A stretch of DNA of 64,000 nt from contig NZ_LT827010.1 in NCBI RefSeq assembly GCF_900119315.1, positions 3,319,001 to 3,383,000 on the forward strand, given 5' to 3'. Source of the DNA: Actinoplanes sp. SE50/110 (GTDB lineage Bacteria; Actinomycetota; Actinomycetes; Mycobacteriales; Micromonosporaceae). A program made the translations under genes and the position numbers. Below the pieces are notes generated by a model. The model worked only from the letters and a program-made list of their open reading frames with translations. It ran no database searches and was not told the DNA's origin. Positions 1-9,032 of this stretch are shown in pieces; the first letter of the stretch is position 1; every line of letters begins with the position of its first letter.

Positions 1-1557
1 GGTCCGCTTTCCGTGCGATCGGCTTCCCCCCGCGTATTCGGCGAAGCCGAGCGCTCGGGCCGCCCGGAGGGCTTCATCAGCGACCCGGGTCTTGCCGATG
101 CCGGCTTCGCCGTGCAGCCAGACCAGGTGCCCGTGGCCCTTCTCCACCTGCTTGGCGAAGGCGTCCAGAAGGCCCAGTTCCGAGGCTCGGCCCACCAGTG
201 AGCCGGGCGCCGCCTTCGATCTGGCGGCCGGCGGCCCCGCTTCCTGTGCTTCGCGGACGATCCAGACCGGAACAGGCTCGGCTTTGCCCTTCGCGGACAC
301 CGCGGCCTGCCGCGCATTGAGCGCGATGTCGCCGACGCGGTCGTGCGTGACCTGATCGATGAGCAGGTGGCCGGCGGGTGCCGCCTGCATCAGCCGGGCG
401 GCCAGGTTGACGGCGTCGCCCACCACGGCGTACTCCCGGCGGATGTCTGAGCCGACCTCACCGCAGTAGACCCGCCCGGTGGTGACGCCTCCGCGGTAGG
501 GACCGCCCGGGAGTGCCAGCAATTCGAGACAACAGCGCAGGGCGCGCTCCTCGTCGTCCTCGTAGCTGACCGGGGTGCCGAACACCGCGACCAGCACGGT
601 GCCCTTGTCATCCGCCATCAGATGGCGCAGATGGCCACCGTACTGATCGATGATGGCGACGCCGGCTCGCAGGAATCGCTGCAACGTCCGGACGGTCTGC
701 GGATCGTCCACCGACAGGTCCGGCAACCGGACGAACGCGGTGGTCACCTTCCGGTGCTCGTTCACGAGTTCGTGTCGGCCCGACCGGAGCCGGTCGCGGA
801 TGGCGGGGTGCAGAAAGGGGGTCAGAAGACCTTCGAGATCGGCGATCGGCGAGACGGCGGTTGCCGGCGGGACGGGTACGTCCAGTTCGGGTCCGGCCGT
901 GTCCAGCAGACCGGGGTCCACGACGATCTCCCCCCGCTCCGCACGGTGCAGCGCGCTGACCGCCTGATCCAGCGCCGGGCCGGCGACCAGGTGTTGCAGG
1001 CGGATGCCGGGGTCGCCGAGGACCATGACCAGTACCGGGCCCGAAGCCATCCCGACCCGGATCGCCAGGGAGCGTTGACCTTCGGGGGTCGGCACCGGGT
1101 CGACGGACGCGGTGGCCATGCGGATGATCTCGGCACATCGCACCGCTCGACGCGCCACCGTCAACGCGGTGTCCGGGGTGTAGCGGAACAACCCGATCAG
1201 CGCGTCCCCGGCGAAGTCGACCACGCTGCCGCCCGCGGTGACGATGGCCTCCGCGGTCACCGCGAACCAGCGATTGATCACGGAGGTGAGGCGCTCGGTG
1301 CCATAGCTGCCCGAGCCGGCCAGGCTTTCGGCCATGGCGGTGAAGCCGGCCACGTCGGCGAAGAGGATGACCGCGTCGGTCCGCTCGGAAAGGGGCAGAT
1401 TGCCGACACTTTCGCCGGTCCTGAGTAGACCGATGGCATGATCAGGCAGGTAGGAGCGCCAGGTAGCGGCGAGTTCAGCCGCGATCTGTGACGTGGGACT
1501 GGAGTCGTCAGTCACTCCTGGTGTATCCGCCTTCCGGATCTTATCGGTACGTTGCAT
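1..1557 (-). CDS. Class III adenylyl/guanylyl cyclase with tandem cyclase domains and AAA-type ATPase, C-terminus cut by window edge
   Basis: The reading frame stays open for 519 codons to the window edge. Residues about 60-190 form a cyclase domain with the first metal site in FADVAGFT and the second in DFAGDALIGLF. A second cyclase-like domain follows (about 270-400). Its first metal position is replaced (FVRLPDLS), but GDAVNLAARL is kept. Near the cut end lies a P-loop, GEAGIGKT, starting the ATPase module. Two cyclase domains followed by a STAND/AAA ATPase is the layout of soluble adenylyl cyclase (ADCY10-like). One active and one degenerate domain would form the catalytic pair, presumably making cAMP in the cytosol. 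An in-frame ATG two codons upstream (1563) is an alternative start. The gene is divergent from the next one. The product (cAMP or cGMP) cannot be told from what I read. Confidence 0.85.
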   Translation of the reverse strand, partial: MQRTDKIRKADTPGVTDDSSPTSQIAAELAATWRSYLPDHAIGLLRTGESVGNLPLSERTDAVILFADVAGFTAMAESLAGSGSYGTERLTSVINRWFAVTAEAIVTAGGSVVDFAGDALIGLFRYTPDTALTVARRAVRCAEIIRMATASVDPVPTPEGQRSLAIRVGMASGPVLVMVLGDPGIRLQHLVAGPALDQAVSALHRAERGEIVVDPGLLDTAGPELDVPVPPATAVSPIADLEGLLTPFLHPAIRDRLRSGRHELVNEHRKVTTAFVRLPDLSVDDPQTVRTLQRFLRAGVAIIDQYGGHLRHLMADDKGTVLVAVFGTPVSYEDDEERALRCCLELLALPGGPYRGGVTTGRVYCGEVGSDIRREYAVVGDAVNLAARLMQAAPAGHLLIDQVTHDRVGDIALNARQAAVSAKGKAEPVPVWIVREAQEAGPPAARSKAAPGSLVGRASELGLLDAFAKQVEKGHGHLVWLHGEAGIGKTRVADEALRAARALGFAEYAGGSRSHGKRT

Positions 1558-1601
1558 AGTCATCGCTCAGTGCGTTGTGTTGGCCAGGGGGTAACCGGGA
1601 C

Positions 1602-2201
1602 ATGCCTATTGCAGTAAGCGACGCTGCCTTCGAACTGGTCGGCGCGTGCGCTCATGCGCTTCGGTTTGCCCTCGCCGCTCCTCTCGACTATCCGTATGCC
1701 GCGGCCGGCATCTCGACGACCACTCCGCCGCCGGCGTTGTTCCGGCGGGTGCAGGTGGCGTCGCCGCCGCCGGACCGTGGTGCCGAGCCGTGGCACACCG
1801 GCCTCACTCTGGACGACAAGCCGTTCCAGGCTGACCTGCCCACCGACCGGCTGGGTGAGGTGCGACTTGAGGATGGCATTCCTTCGCTCGATCTGCCGGA
1901 TCCGTCCAGCATCGTACTGGATCGATGGTTCAGCGTTCCGCGTCGCAGCAGCACGATTGCTTTCCCGGGCCGAGATTTCGGGCAGTATCTCCTGTCCGTT
2001 CAGTACTGGAACCCTGTCCCGCCGGGGGAGCCGGCGGTGACCAGGGACGTCGCCTACCACGGGACGTACCGGTTCGAGTTCGAGCGGCCGCCGGCCGGGG
2101 ACTGGATCGCGGTGAGCTTCGAGGGCTTCTGGCCGCCCGAGCGGGACAGCGCCGACCTGCTGATTCCGCTGGGCGAGTGTGACGACAACTGCCCGACCTG
2201 A
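1602..2201 (+). CDS. Hypothetical protein, 199 aa
   Basis: A 199-residue soluble protein that I do not recognise. It has no signal peptide or membrane segment. The middle is rich in Pro and Asp, and the C-terminus ends with a Cys-containing acidic tail (GECDDNC). The ATG at 1602 is chosen because the protein-like composition begins there and a purine-rich GGGGG stretch lies just upstream. A GTG further upstream would add nine residues. A strong hairpin follows the stop codon, so it is probably a single-gene transcript. It is divergent from the cyclase gene, with only about 45 bp between them. Confidence 0.7.
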   Translation: MPIAVSDAAFELVGACAHALRFALAAPLDYPYAAAGISTTTPPPALFRRVQVASPPPDRGAEPWHTGLTLDDKPFQADLPTDRLGEVRLEDGIPSLDLPDPSSIVLDRWFSVPRRSSTIAFPGRDFGQYLLSVQYWNPVPPGEPAVTRDVAYHGTYRFEFERPPAGDWIAVSFEGFWPPERDSADLLIPLGECDDNCPT

Positions 2202-2216
2202 CAAGACAGAACGGGG

Positions 2217-2250
2217 GAGCGGCCGCTCGGCACCAGCCGGGCGGCCGCTC
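2217..2250 (+). terminator. Strong hairpin terminator, 10-bp perfect stem
   Basis: GAGCGGCCGC and its exact reverse complement GCGGCCGCTC are separated by 14 bases, 16 bp after the preceding stop codon. There is no clear U-tract, which is common for actinomycete terminators. Confidence 0.7.
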
Positions 2251-2500
2251 TGTCTCTGCGGTCGGCGTCGGCCCCGGCGTCGCCCCGCGCCGACGGTGAT
2301 CGCACCCCATCACTGTCCCGGCACCGGACCGACAGGCCCCTCCGGGTGCCGATCATTGCGGCGTACGCGGTGATCACCCCGTACGCCGCCATCGGACCGT
2401 GCGGAAAAAGCGGCCTGGACGTGCGCAGGACGCCGCGCGCAGATATGTACAGGGGTGGGGTTGTGGGTTCAGGATGACATTGAGGCCCGAGGAGGTGGCG

Positions 2501-2749
2501 ATGATCATCGTGGTGATGTTGTGGCTGGCCGCGCTCGCCACCGGGGTCTGGGCGGTGTGGCCGGCCAAGGAGAAGAAGGTTGCGGCCGTCGCGCCGCCCC
2601 GGCCCGAGCCCGGCAGTCTCGAAGGGGTACTGGTGGCGCAGCTCGTGCGGGCGGAGATCAGCGCGGCGCAGTATCGGCGGGCCGTCGAGGGGATCGCGGC
2701 GCGCGACGAGCAGCGGCATCCGATGTCCGTGCCGGGGGAGGAAGCCTGA
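2501..2749 (+). CDS. Small membrane protein with SHOCT-like C-terminal helix
   Basis: An 82-residue protein. One N-terminal transmembrane helix (MIIVVMLWLAALATGVWAV) is followed by a basic linker and a C-terminal segment of the form LVxQLVRAEISAAQYRRAVEGI, split here by an x for length. That segment resembles the SHOCT short helical domain that often ends membrane-anchored bacterial proteins. The start is fixed by an excellent Shine-Dalgarno sequence, GAGGAGGT, seven bases before the ATG. A longer upstream reading without such a site is unlikely. Function is unknown. It converges on the DUF6346-like gene. Confidence 0.75.
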   Translation: MIIVVMLWLAALATGVWAVWPAKEKKVAAVAPPRPEPGSLEGVLVAQLVRAEISAAQYRRAVEGIAARDEQRHPMSVPGEEA

Positions 2750-2828
2750 ACGGGGTCGGGGGCCCGCCGCGCCCCGAGCAGGATCCCTGCCCGGACGGCG
2801 CAGGCCGCCCGGATCTGGGCCGTCGACG

Positions 2829-3275
2829 TCAGCGGAACGAGACCCGTTCCCGGAGCGCCCGGCGCAGGCCGGCCAGACCGAGGAGCAGGGCGGCGACCGC
2901 GACCAGGGCGATCAGCCAGGCGGTGACCACGATCAGCGGGCGGAACGGGCGGTCGGGGCGGGCGTACTTGCCGTTGCCCAGATCCCCGATGGTGATCGTC
3001 CGGCCCAGCTCGGACGCGTCGGCGAAACCGTACCGGTTCGGGTTCACCATCTCCTTGCTGCCGTCCCGCCAGACCACGTCCACCCGGCACTTGCTCGTGT
3101 AGCCGAATCCGGCGAACGTCAGAGGTCCGTATTCGGTACACAGGTACACGGTCCCGGTGCCGACCCGCTGCGCATCGTCGAAATCGGCCTGGCTGTGCCG
3201 GGCGACGGTCGGCACCATAAGCCCGAGCACGACACTCGCCACCACCAGCGCGAGTGATACCAGAAACTGTTTCAC
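2829..3275 (-). CDS. DUF6346-like membrane protein, 148 aa
   Basis: Two transmembrane helices flank an extracytoplasmic domain. Helix 1 is at residues 4-24 and helix 2 at about 113-137, before a short basic tail. The central part contains two cysteines (YLCTEYG and SKCRVDVVW) that could form a disulfide, and the phrase VNPNRYGFADASELG. This layout and these residues resemble the actinobacterial DUF6346 family. The assignment is from memory of the family pattern and is tentative. The GTG start overlaps the stop of the upstream frame-broken gene as GTGA, so the two were translationally coupled. Function is unknown. Confidence 0.75.
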   Translation of the reverse strand: MKQFLVSLALVVASVVLGLMVPTVARHSQADFDDAQRVGTGTVYLCTEYGPLTFAGFGYTSKCRVDVVWRDGSKEMVNPNRYGFADASELGRTITIGDLGNGKYARPDRPFRPLIVVTAWLIALVAVAALLLGLAGLRRALRERVSFR

Positions 3276-3761
3276 TTCGGCTCTCCGTACACCTGGGCTT
3301 TGAGTTGGAGGATCCGCATGGCCTGATCCTCGATCATCCGGCCGGCGGCGATGCCGGCCGCATGGCAGAACGACGCCTCATCGAGGGTACGCAATGTGCC
3401 TTCGGCGATGGTGATCCGCCACGTGGACATGCCCTGAACGGTGATCGTGATCCGGCCATCGGGTGAGGTGCCTCCCGTGACCGGGGCGGAGCGTCGCTCG
3501 CGTCCACGAAGGCCAGCGGCAGCGCGGCCGTGCCGACCGGAAACGCCGCGATGGTGGCGATCGCCGCGACCGTGGTCAGCGGGACGGTCCAGGTGTCTGG
3601 TCTTGAACTCTCGGGCGGCCCGGCCGCTCCACAGGGTCAGGGAGTCACTGGCCGTCTTCGCCCCGGCGAATTCCGGACGCGGGTCGCCCGGCAGCTCGAA
3701 GATCGGGCTCGCCGCGTTCTGTGTGGACGTTCAGCGCGACGGTGTGGTCGTGGTGCTCCAT
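3272..3761 (-). pseudogene. Frame-broken gene upstream of the DUF6346-like gene
   Basis: An ATG at 3761 has a good Shine-Dalgarno (GGGGAGGG), but its frame stops after 36 codons. Protein-like sequence continues in other frames: [16 protein letters not shown] in a second frame, [19 protein letters not shown] (a hydrophobic stretch) in a third, then [18 protein letters not shown] back in the second, ending exactly in a GTGA overlap with the next gene. About three single-base indels would be needed to restore one protein of about 160 residues. The intact start signal and the coupled stop argue it was a real gene recently. It is either decayed or the assembly has indels in GC runs. Confidence 0.55.
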
Positions 3762-3785
3762 GGCTGCCCTCCCCGCGGGTCCCCT

Positions 3786-4268
3786 TCATGCGAGGGAACG
3801 CCGGGAGTCGTCGGCCGGTTCACCCACCACCTTCGCCGGGTCGATCCGGGTCAGCGAGCCGAAGATCGCGGCACCCTGGTAATACACCCACGCCAGCGTG
3901 TAGCAGGCCGGCCGGACCGGCCGGCGGTATGTGGCGCAGGTGCGTCGGAGGTCGGCATGGAAAGCGGCATCCAGACGATTCTTGTTGGCGCTCAATTCGC
4001 CGGCCTTCTTGTAGTTGCGATAGCCGAAGTCGTGTCGCCAGCAGGGGAGGCGGAAGTCGAATCCGAGTGGCCGGTCGGGGCTGGCCGAACAGTAGTCGGT
4101 GCCCCAGTCGAAATGGTATTCGTCGGGCGCCTGCCGGGCGGTGTTCCAGGCCGCGAAACTGGACGCGTCCGGCTGGGTGTAGGACGCCAGCACGGCCTCA
4201 CGATCGGGAACGGTCATGCCCATGGTGGCTACCGCGGCGGTGATCAGGGCGGTCAGGGTGGGCGACAT
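3786..4268 (-). CDS. Secreted prokaryotic phospholipase A2
   Basis: A 160-residue precursor of the bacterial/fungal phospholipase A2 family (hydrolysis of the sn-2 ester of phospholipids outside the cell, Ca2+-dependent). The catalytic His-Asp pair is in [12 protein letters not shown]. Upstream lies the [19 protein letters not shown] segment that supplies a paired cysteine and calcium-loop residues. Four cysteines are placed for two disulfides. The N-terminus (about 20 residues) is hydrophobic and signal-like. GGAGG lies six bases before the ATG. A second, better-conserved paralogue lies at 19842-20348 on the same strand. Confidence 0.85.
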   Translation of the reverse strand: MSPTLTALITAAVATMGMTVPDREAVLASYTQPDASSFAAWNTARQAPDEYHFDWGTDYCSASPDRPLGFDFRLPCWRHDFGYRNYKKAGELSANKNRLDAAFHADLRRTCATYRRPVRPACYTLAWVYYQGAAIFGSLTRIDPAKVVGEPADDSRRSLA

Positions 4269-4385
4269 CCGGGCCTCCAGAGGGGGACGGGTCGCTCAGT
4301 CTGGTCCGCACGCCGTACGCGTCAATCGGTTGTCGTCGTTGTTTCTGATCGGTGTGCAAAGCGGCACTTCCGGTACTTTGCCAGC

Positions 4386-4715
4386 ATGATCGTCGTTCGC
4401 TCGCTGCTGTTGTTCCTGCTCGCGGCTCTCACCGAGATCGGCGGGGCGTGGCTGATCTGGCAGGGCCGGCGGGAGCACCGCGGCCCGTGGTGGGTGGTGG
4501 CCGGGGTGCTCGCGCTCGGGGCGTACGGTTTCGTCGCGACCCTGCAGCCCGACGCCGGCTTCGGCCGGATTCTCGCCGCGTACGGCGGCGTCTTCGTGGC
4601 CGGCTCGCTCGCCTGGGGTGTGCTGGTCGACGGCTTCCGGCCGGACCGCTGGGATCTGGCCGGCGCCGTCATCTGCCTGATCGGCGTCACCGTGATCATG
4701 TATGCGCCGCGGTGA
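4386..4715 (+). CDS. YnfA/UPF0060 family small membrane protein
   Basis: A 109-residue protein with four predicted transmembrane helices. It shows family hallmarks: an N-terminal [14 protein letters not shown] segment, then [18 protein letters not shown], and [15 protein letters not shown] near the end. The YnfA family belongs to the small multidrug-resistance-like fold. Physiological substrates are not settled, so I assign only the family. Length is typical. It is a single gene flanked by the phospholipase on one side and a convergent solute-binding protein on the other. Confidence 0.9.
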   Translation: MIVVRSLLLFLLAALTEIGGAWLIWQGRREHRGPWWVVAGVLALGAYGFVATLQPDAGFGRILAAYGGVFVAGSLAWGVLVDGFRPDRWDLAGAVICLIGVTVIMYAPR

Positions 4716-4724
4716 CCGGCGGGG

Positions 4725-5975
4725 TCAGCCCAGCACGATCGGCTCGAAGATCGAGGAGAATCGCTGCTGCTCCTCGGCGGTGCCGAAGTTCACGTAATAG
4801 TGCAGCTTCGCGTAGTCGGTCTCGCTCGGGAAGACCAGGTCGCTCTTCGCGACCAGCTCCATGTCGCTGCGATCGGTTCCGGACAGCTTGGCCGCGTCCT
4901 TGAGGATCTGCGCCTGCGCCGCCGGCACCGGGCAGGCGTAGTTGATGTATTCCGCCAGCGACGCCGCGTTCTCCACCCGGTAAAAGAAGTTAATCATCAT
5001 GAGGGCGTCGACCGGGTTGGCGGCGGTCACCGGAATGGCGAAATTGTCCGTCCAGATCGTGCCGCCCTCCTGCGGGATCACGAACTTGAGGTTCGTGCCG
5101 TCGGACAGGTTCTTCTGGAAGACGTCGCCGGACCAGGCCTGGGTCAGCCACACCTCGCCTTTGCCGAGCGCGTCGACGTAATCCTGCTCGTAATACTTCC
5201 GGACGATGCCGGCGTCGCGCTGCTGCTTGAGTTTCGCCGCCGCCTTCCTCCAATCCGCCTCGTTCGACTCGCCCGGCTTGACACCGGCGGCGAGCAGGCC
5301 GAAATTGGCCAGTTCGGTGCTGTCGGACATCATGCCGACCTTGCCCTTGAACTTCGGATCCCACAGATCGGCCAAGCTGGTGATCTCCCGGCCGGTCTTC
5401 TTCGGGTCGTACGCGATGCCGGTGATCCCGGAGGCCCACGGCACACTGAAGACATTGCCCGGGTCGAACGTCTCGGTGGCGTATTTCGGGCCGGCGTTCG
5501 CGGTGAAGTTCGGCAGCCGGGAATGGTCCAACGGCGCCAGGAAACCGGCCGCCCGGAACTGGCCGAACTGGATGCCGTTGGTGATCACCATCAGGTCGTA
5601 ACCGATCGACTGTTTCGCCGAGAGCTGCGGCTGCACCTTGGCGAACCAGGGGCCCATCTCCTGGATGACCTCCTGATAGTTCACCTTGATGCCGGTCTCC
5701 GCGGTGAAACGGGTCAGCTCGGGGTGCTTCGGGTCCATGTAGAGCGGCCAATTCGCGAAATCGAGTCTGCCGTTCTTCGCTTTACCCTGCCAGAATGTGG
5801 CCAGGGCGTCGGCGTCCACAACGGCCGCGGGCGTGCCTCGGCCCGGCACCCCGCACGCGGCCAGCGCAGCGCCGAGCGCGGACAGCCCGCCGAGCCGCAG
5901 CGCGTCACGCCGGCCGAGTCGTCGCCCGGTCGCGCCGCGCAGGAGGGACGGGGCGGGGGTGCTGCGCGGAAACAT
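4725..5975 (-). CDS. ABC transporter substrate-binding lipoprotein, spermidine/putrescine (PotD)-type
   Basis: A 416-residue protein. The N-terminus carries a twin-arginine motif (GRRDALRLGG) running into a lipobox (ALAAC, Cys41), so it is probably Tat-exported and lipid-anchored. The mature part begins LDFANWPLYMD and contains GYDLMVITNG, PWASGITGIAYDPKK and VWLTQAWSGD, typical of PotD-family polyamine-binding proteins. The start is the ATG at 5975; longer readings cross low-complexity DNA. No permease or ATPase gene is next to it, so it must work with components encoded elsewhere or have another role. The ligand is inferred from the family only. Confidence 0.85.
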   Translation of the reverse strand: MFPRSTPAPSLLRGATGRRLGRRDALRLGGLSALGAALAACGVPGRGTPAAVVDADALATFWQGKAKNGRLDFANWPLYMDPKHPELTRFTAETGIKVNYQEVIQEMGPWFAKVQPQLSAKQSIGYDLMVITNGIQFGQFRAAGFLAPLDHSRLPNFTANAGPKYATETFDPGNVFSVPWASGITGIAYDPKKTGREITSLADLWDPKFKGKVGMMSDSTELANFGLLAAGVKPGESNEADWRKAAAKLKQQRDAGIVRKYYEQDYVDALGKGEVWLTQAWSGDVFQKNLSDGTNLKFVIPQEGGTIWTDNFAIPVTAANPVDALMMINFFYRVENAASLAEYINYACPVPAAQAQILKDAAKLSGTDRSDMELVAKSDLVFPSETDYAKLHYYVNFGTAEEQQRFSSIFEPIVLG

Positions 5976-6576
5976 CAGACTCCGATCACGGGCGGGGATT
6001 TCGGCGGCTCTGTCGCGGGCCGCCGCACGGCGACACACTGGTCCGATCGTCGGCAAACCGTAACGATCCCGACGGCCTGTCAAGATCATCTTTTCGGTCG
6101 CGAGCCGTCGTCCGTTTGCGGCCCGGCCTCCTCCGGGACGGCCGTCCGCCCTCGTCCGCTCCGCCAAGATCAAGATCCCGATTGCGGTGTACGCCGTGCC
6201 ACCGCCCGCCTCGCCCCGCCGGCGTTCCGCCGCGCCGTCCCTTCCGTCCGCGCCGTCCCTTCCGTCCGCGCCGGCTCCGGGTTCCTCCGCTCCGGTCGTC
6301 CGGGCCGGCTCTGGGTTCCTGCTCCGATCGTCCGGGCCGGCTCCGTTTCGGGCTGGTCCCTGTCGTCCGTACCGGTCCTGTTTCGCGTCGGTCCTTGCGC
6401 CGTCCGGGCCTGTTCCGTTTCGCGTCGAGCTGCCGTCCGGGTCGGTTCCTTTGCACGCGGCCCGAGGGGCCGTTCCCGCGGCGCACCATTCGCGGCGGCC
6501 CGCACAATGGGGTCGCGTAGGCGTGCTAGCTTTCGTTTCCATGCGCGTCGACGACGCTCGCGGAAAGGCAGATCCC
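5976..6576. other. Divergent intergenic region with degenerate direct repeats
   Basis: About 600 bp between two divergent genes without a convincing ORF. Around 6236-6272 an 18-bp unit (GTCCCTTCCGTCCGCGCC) occurs twice in tandem. From about 6273 to 6360 a looser unit of about 33 bp containing CGTCCGGGCCGGCTC repeats. Promoters for both neighbours must lie here, but I could not identify them with confidence. Confidence 0.5.
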
Positions 6577-7035
6577 ATGCATCCGGACGTACGCGTGGCG
6601 CAGGCCGGCCCAGTCGACCTGGACACCGTGACCACGCTGTTCCTGGGCTATCTCGATTTCTACGAGGCGCCCGCGGACCGGGCCGAGGCGCGTCAATTCC
6701 TCAGCGACCGCATGACCCGCGGCGAATCCACCGTCCTGCTCGCCCGGATCGGTGCCCAGGCGGCCGGTTTCACGCAGCTCTACCCGTCATTCAGCTCGGT
6801 CCGCCGGGCGCCGATCTGGGTGCTCAACGACCTGTTCGTCGACCCGGCGTTCCGCGGCAGAGGCGTCGGCCGCACCCTGCTGCGCACCGCCGCCGACCTC
6901 GCCGAACAGAACGGCGTCGTCCGCATCGAACTGTCCACCGACGAATCGAACAGCACGGCCCAGGCGCTGTACGAGTCCGAGGGCTACCGCACCGGCTTCC
7001 CGGTCCGCCACTACCTTCGCCGCATCGGCGCCTGA
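6577..7035 (+). CDS. GNAT family N-acetyltransferase
   Basis: A 152-residue single-domain acetyltransferase. Motif A, which binds acetyl-CoA, is clear: LNDLFVDPAFRGRGVGRTLL, with the R-G-x-G-R pyrophosphate loop. Motif B is ALYESEGYR and the C-terminal strand follows. The start at 6577 has GGAAAGG eight to ten bases upstream; an in-frame ATG at 6541 is possible but poorly supported. The acceptor substrate is unknown. Directly after the stop lies a tandem repeat of 36-39 bp units. Confidence 0.85.
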   Translation: MHPDVRVAQAGPVDLDTVTTLFLGYLDFYEAPADRAEARQFLSDRMTRGESTVLLARIGAQAAGFTQLYPSFSSVRRAPIWVLNDLFVDPAFRGRGVGRTLLRTAADLAEQNGVVRIELSTDESNSTAQALYESEGYRTGFPVRHYLRRIGA

Positions 7036-7320
7036 CCGCCCAGCCGCCTCGGCGCGGGGAGGGACGTCTGACCGCCGAGCCGATCTCGCGCGGTCGGTGG
7101 ACCCTTGACCGCCGAGCCGATTCCGCGCGGTCGGTGGACCCTTGACCGCCGAGCCGATTCCGCGCGGTCGGTGGACCCTTGACCGCCGAGCCGATCCCGC
7201 GCGATCGGTAGACCCCCTGACCGCAGGGCCGGCCCCGTGCGGGAGCCGCGGACGCCTGACCGCCGGGCCGGCCCCGTGTGGGAAACGTGGAGGCCTGACC
7301 GCTGAGCGGGTCATCGGTAT
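7035..7320. repeat. Tandem repeat, 37-bp unit, about 7 copies
   Basis: Copies beginning with ACCGCC(G/C)AGCC start at 7035, 7071, 7108, 7145, 7182, 7220, 7259 and 7298. The four central copies are spaced exactly 37 bp and nearly identical; the outer ones are degenerate (36-39 bp). The block starts at the stop codon of the GNAT gene. Confidence 0.85.
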
Positions 7321-7520
7321 TCATGGCACCCGATCGCTGAGTCGGCCCCCGGTGCGGAGGGCACGGCGTCTGGCCCGTCGCACCGGTCCGGCCCGGGCGG
7401 TGCGACGGCCTGCTTCCGGGCGCTGCCTCACCGGCGACAGCATGCGGCGGGTGGGGCACGAAAGCAGCCGCGGGACGCCCTCGGACTGTCGAGAGCGCCC
7501 CGCGGCTGATCGGTGCCGGG

Positions 7521-8999
7521 TCAGTTGCCGGAAATGGACCAGTGCCAGGCCTCGACCGGGAAGTTGACGAAGCCGTACGTCTTGGCGTGTGCCGTCAGCC
7601 ACTTGAACGCGGCCGTCTTCGACGAGATGGTCCTGCCTCCCGACGTGATGTCGACGGCCAGGCCCAGCTCGTGCAGGGAGCGCCCCGGGATCGCGGTCGG
7701 CACCCGGCACGACGACGACGGCGCCGTCCAGACGTCGGGGCAGCCGTTGATGGTGCGCAGCTCGATCTGGCGCTGGGTGGTGCGGAAACCGCCCCCGGAA
7801 AGCTGGACGCCGTCCGCCTTCGCCGCGTCGATCATGTGCTGGAAGGCGAAGGCGACACTGCGGTGCACGGTCACGCCGTACACCTGGGTGGTGTCCTCGA
7901 TCTTGAAGTTGGCCCGGACCTGGGTGACCACGTCCCTACTGAGGGCGGCGGCCTGACCGGCCAGCGACGCGGCGGTGGGCAGCGCGGTGATCGCCTGCTG
8001 GGTGCGGGTGACAGCGGTCGCCCCGGTCGCCGCGCCGGCGGTGGCCTCGGCGATCCGGGCGCGAGCGGCACGCTCGGCCTTGGCGGCGGCGGCCAGGTCG
8101 GCGGCGGTCGTCTGGGTCTGCGCCTTGCGAACGCCGACCGTCTTGGTGGCCGCGGTGACCGCGGTGGTCGCACGGATGACCCCGGTGGTGGCGCGGGTGA
8201 CGCGGGTGATGGCCCGGTCCGCCCCGGCCGTGGCCTGGGTGACACCGGCGCCGGCCTGGGTGACCGCGGTGCCGGCCTGGGCGACCGCGGTGGTCGCCGA
8301 GGTGACCGCGGTGGTCGCCCGCGGAACGGTGGCGGTCGCGTGGTTCAGCGCGGTGGCCGCCCGGGTGACCGCGGTGGTCGCCCGCTTCACCGCGACGGCG
8401 TTGCGCGGATTCCGCCGGTCGGCCGCGGCCAGGTTCCGCTTGGCGAGGGTCAGGTTCTGCTTGGCGGAAGCCAGGTTCTGCTTGGCGGTGGTCAGATTCC
8501 GCTTGGCGGCGACCAGGCGCTGCCGGGCGGCGGTCAGGTTCCGGTCGGCGGTGGTGAGGCCGCGCTTCGCGGCGGTCACGGTGATGCCGGCGGCGGCCAG
8601 GGTCTGCTTCGCGGTGGTCAGGGTCTGCCTGGCGGTCACCAGGTTCTGCTGGGCGCCGGTCAGGGCGGTGCGGGCGGCGCTGAGATCGGCGCGGGCCCTG
8701 GTGTCCGCGGTGGTGGCGGTCGCCACCGTGGCCAGTGCCGTCCGGTCCGCCCGGTTCGCGGCCGCTGCCTCGGCGTTCCAGGTGCGGACCGCGGCCTGCT
8801 GGCCGGCCAGCGAGGTGCGCATCGCCGCAAGCTGCGTGTCGTGGGTGAGGCTGCGGTACATCAGGCTCGACCAGCTGGCCGCCACCTTCGGCACCGCGGC
8901 CTGAGCCGGTGCCGGCATGCCGATCGCCGAACCGGCGGCCGTCAGCGCGATGATCGCCGCGGCGGCGGACTTCCGGAGAGTTCGCTGTCGTGTCGTCAC
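7521..8999 (-). CDS. Secreted D-alanyl-D-alanine carboxypeptidase (M15/VanY) with long helical repeat stalk
   Basis: A 492-residue protein. A signal peptide (about 1-34, ending AQA) is followed by about 300 residues of Ala/Thr/Lys/Arg-rich heptad-like repeats (AKxNLxxAKxNL in the first half, Thr/Val-rich later) that should form a long coiled coil. The C-terminal M15B peptidase domain carries the zinc ligands His443 and Asp450 in SLHELGLAVD and His486 in EAWHW, with Glu483 as general base. The domain trims the terminal D-Ala of peptidoglycan stem peptides outside the membrane. The repeat region is unusually long for the family and probably acts as a spacer across or along the wall. Its coding strand produces long shadow frames on the other strand. 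Confidence 0.9.
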   Translation of the reverse strand: MTTRQRTLRKSAAAAIIALTAAGSAIGMPAPAQAAVPKVAASWSSLMYRSLTHDTQLAAMRTSLAGQQAAVRTWNAEAAAANRADRTALATVATATTADTRARADLSAARTALTGAQQNLVTARQTLTTAKQTLAAAGITVTAAKRGLTTADRNLTAARQRLVAAKRNLTTAKQNLASAKQNLTLAKRNLAAADRRNPRNAVAVKRATTAVTRAATALNHATATVPRATTAVTSATTAVAQAGTAVTQAGAGVTQATAGADRAITRVTRATTGVIRATTAVTAATKTVGVRKAQTQTTAADLAAAAKAERAARARIAEATAGAATGATAVTRTQQAITALPTAASLAGQAAALSRDVVTQVRANFKIEDTTQVYGVTVHRSVAFAFQHMIDAAKADGVQLSGGGFRTTQRQIELRTINGCPDVWTAPSSSCRVPTAIPGRSLHELGLAVDITSGGRTISSKTAAFKWLTAHAKTYGFVNFPVEAWHWSISGN

Positions 9000-9032
9000 C
9001 CGAAGACTGTGAAAGCCGCCGGGTTCGACCTC

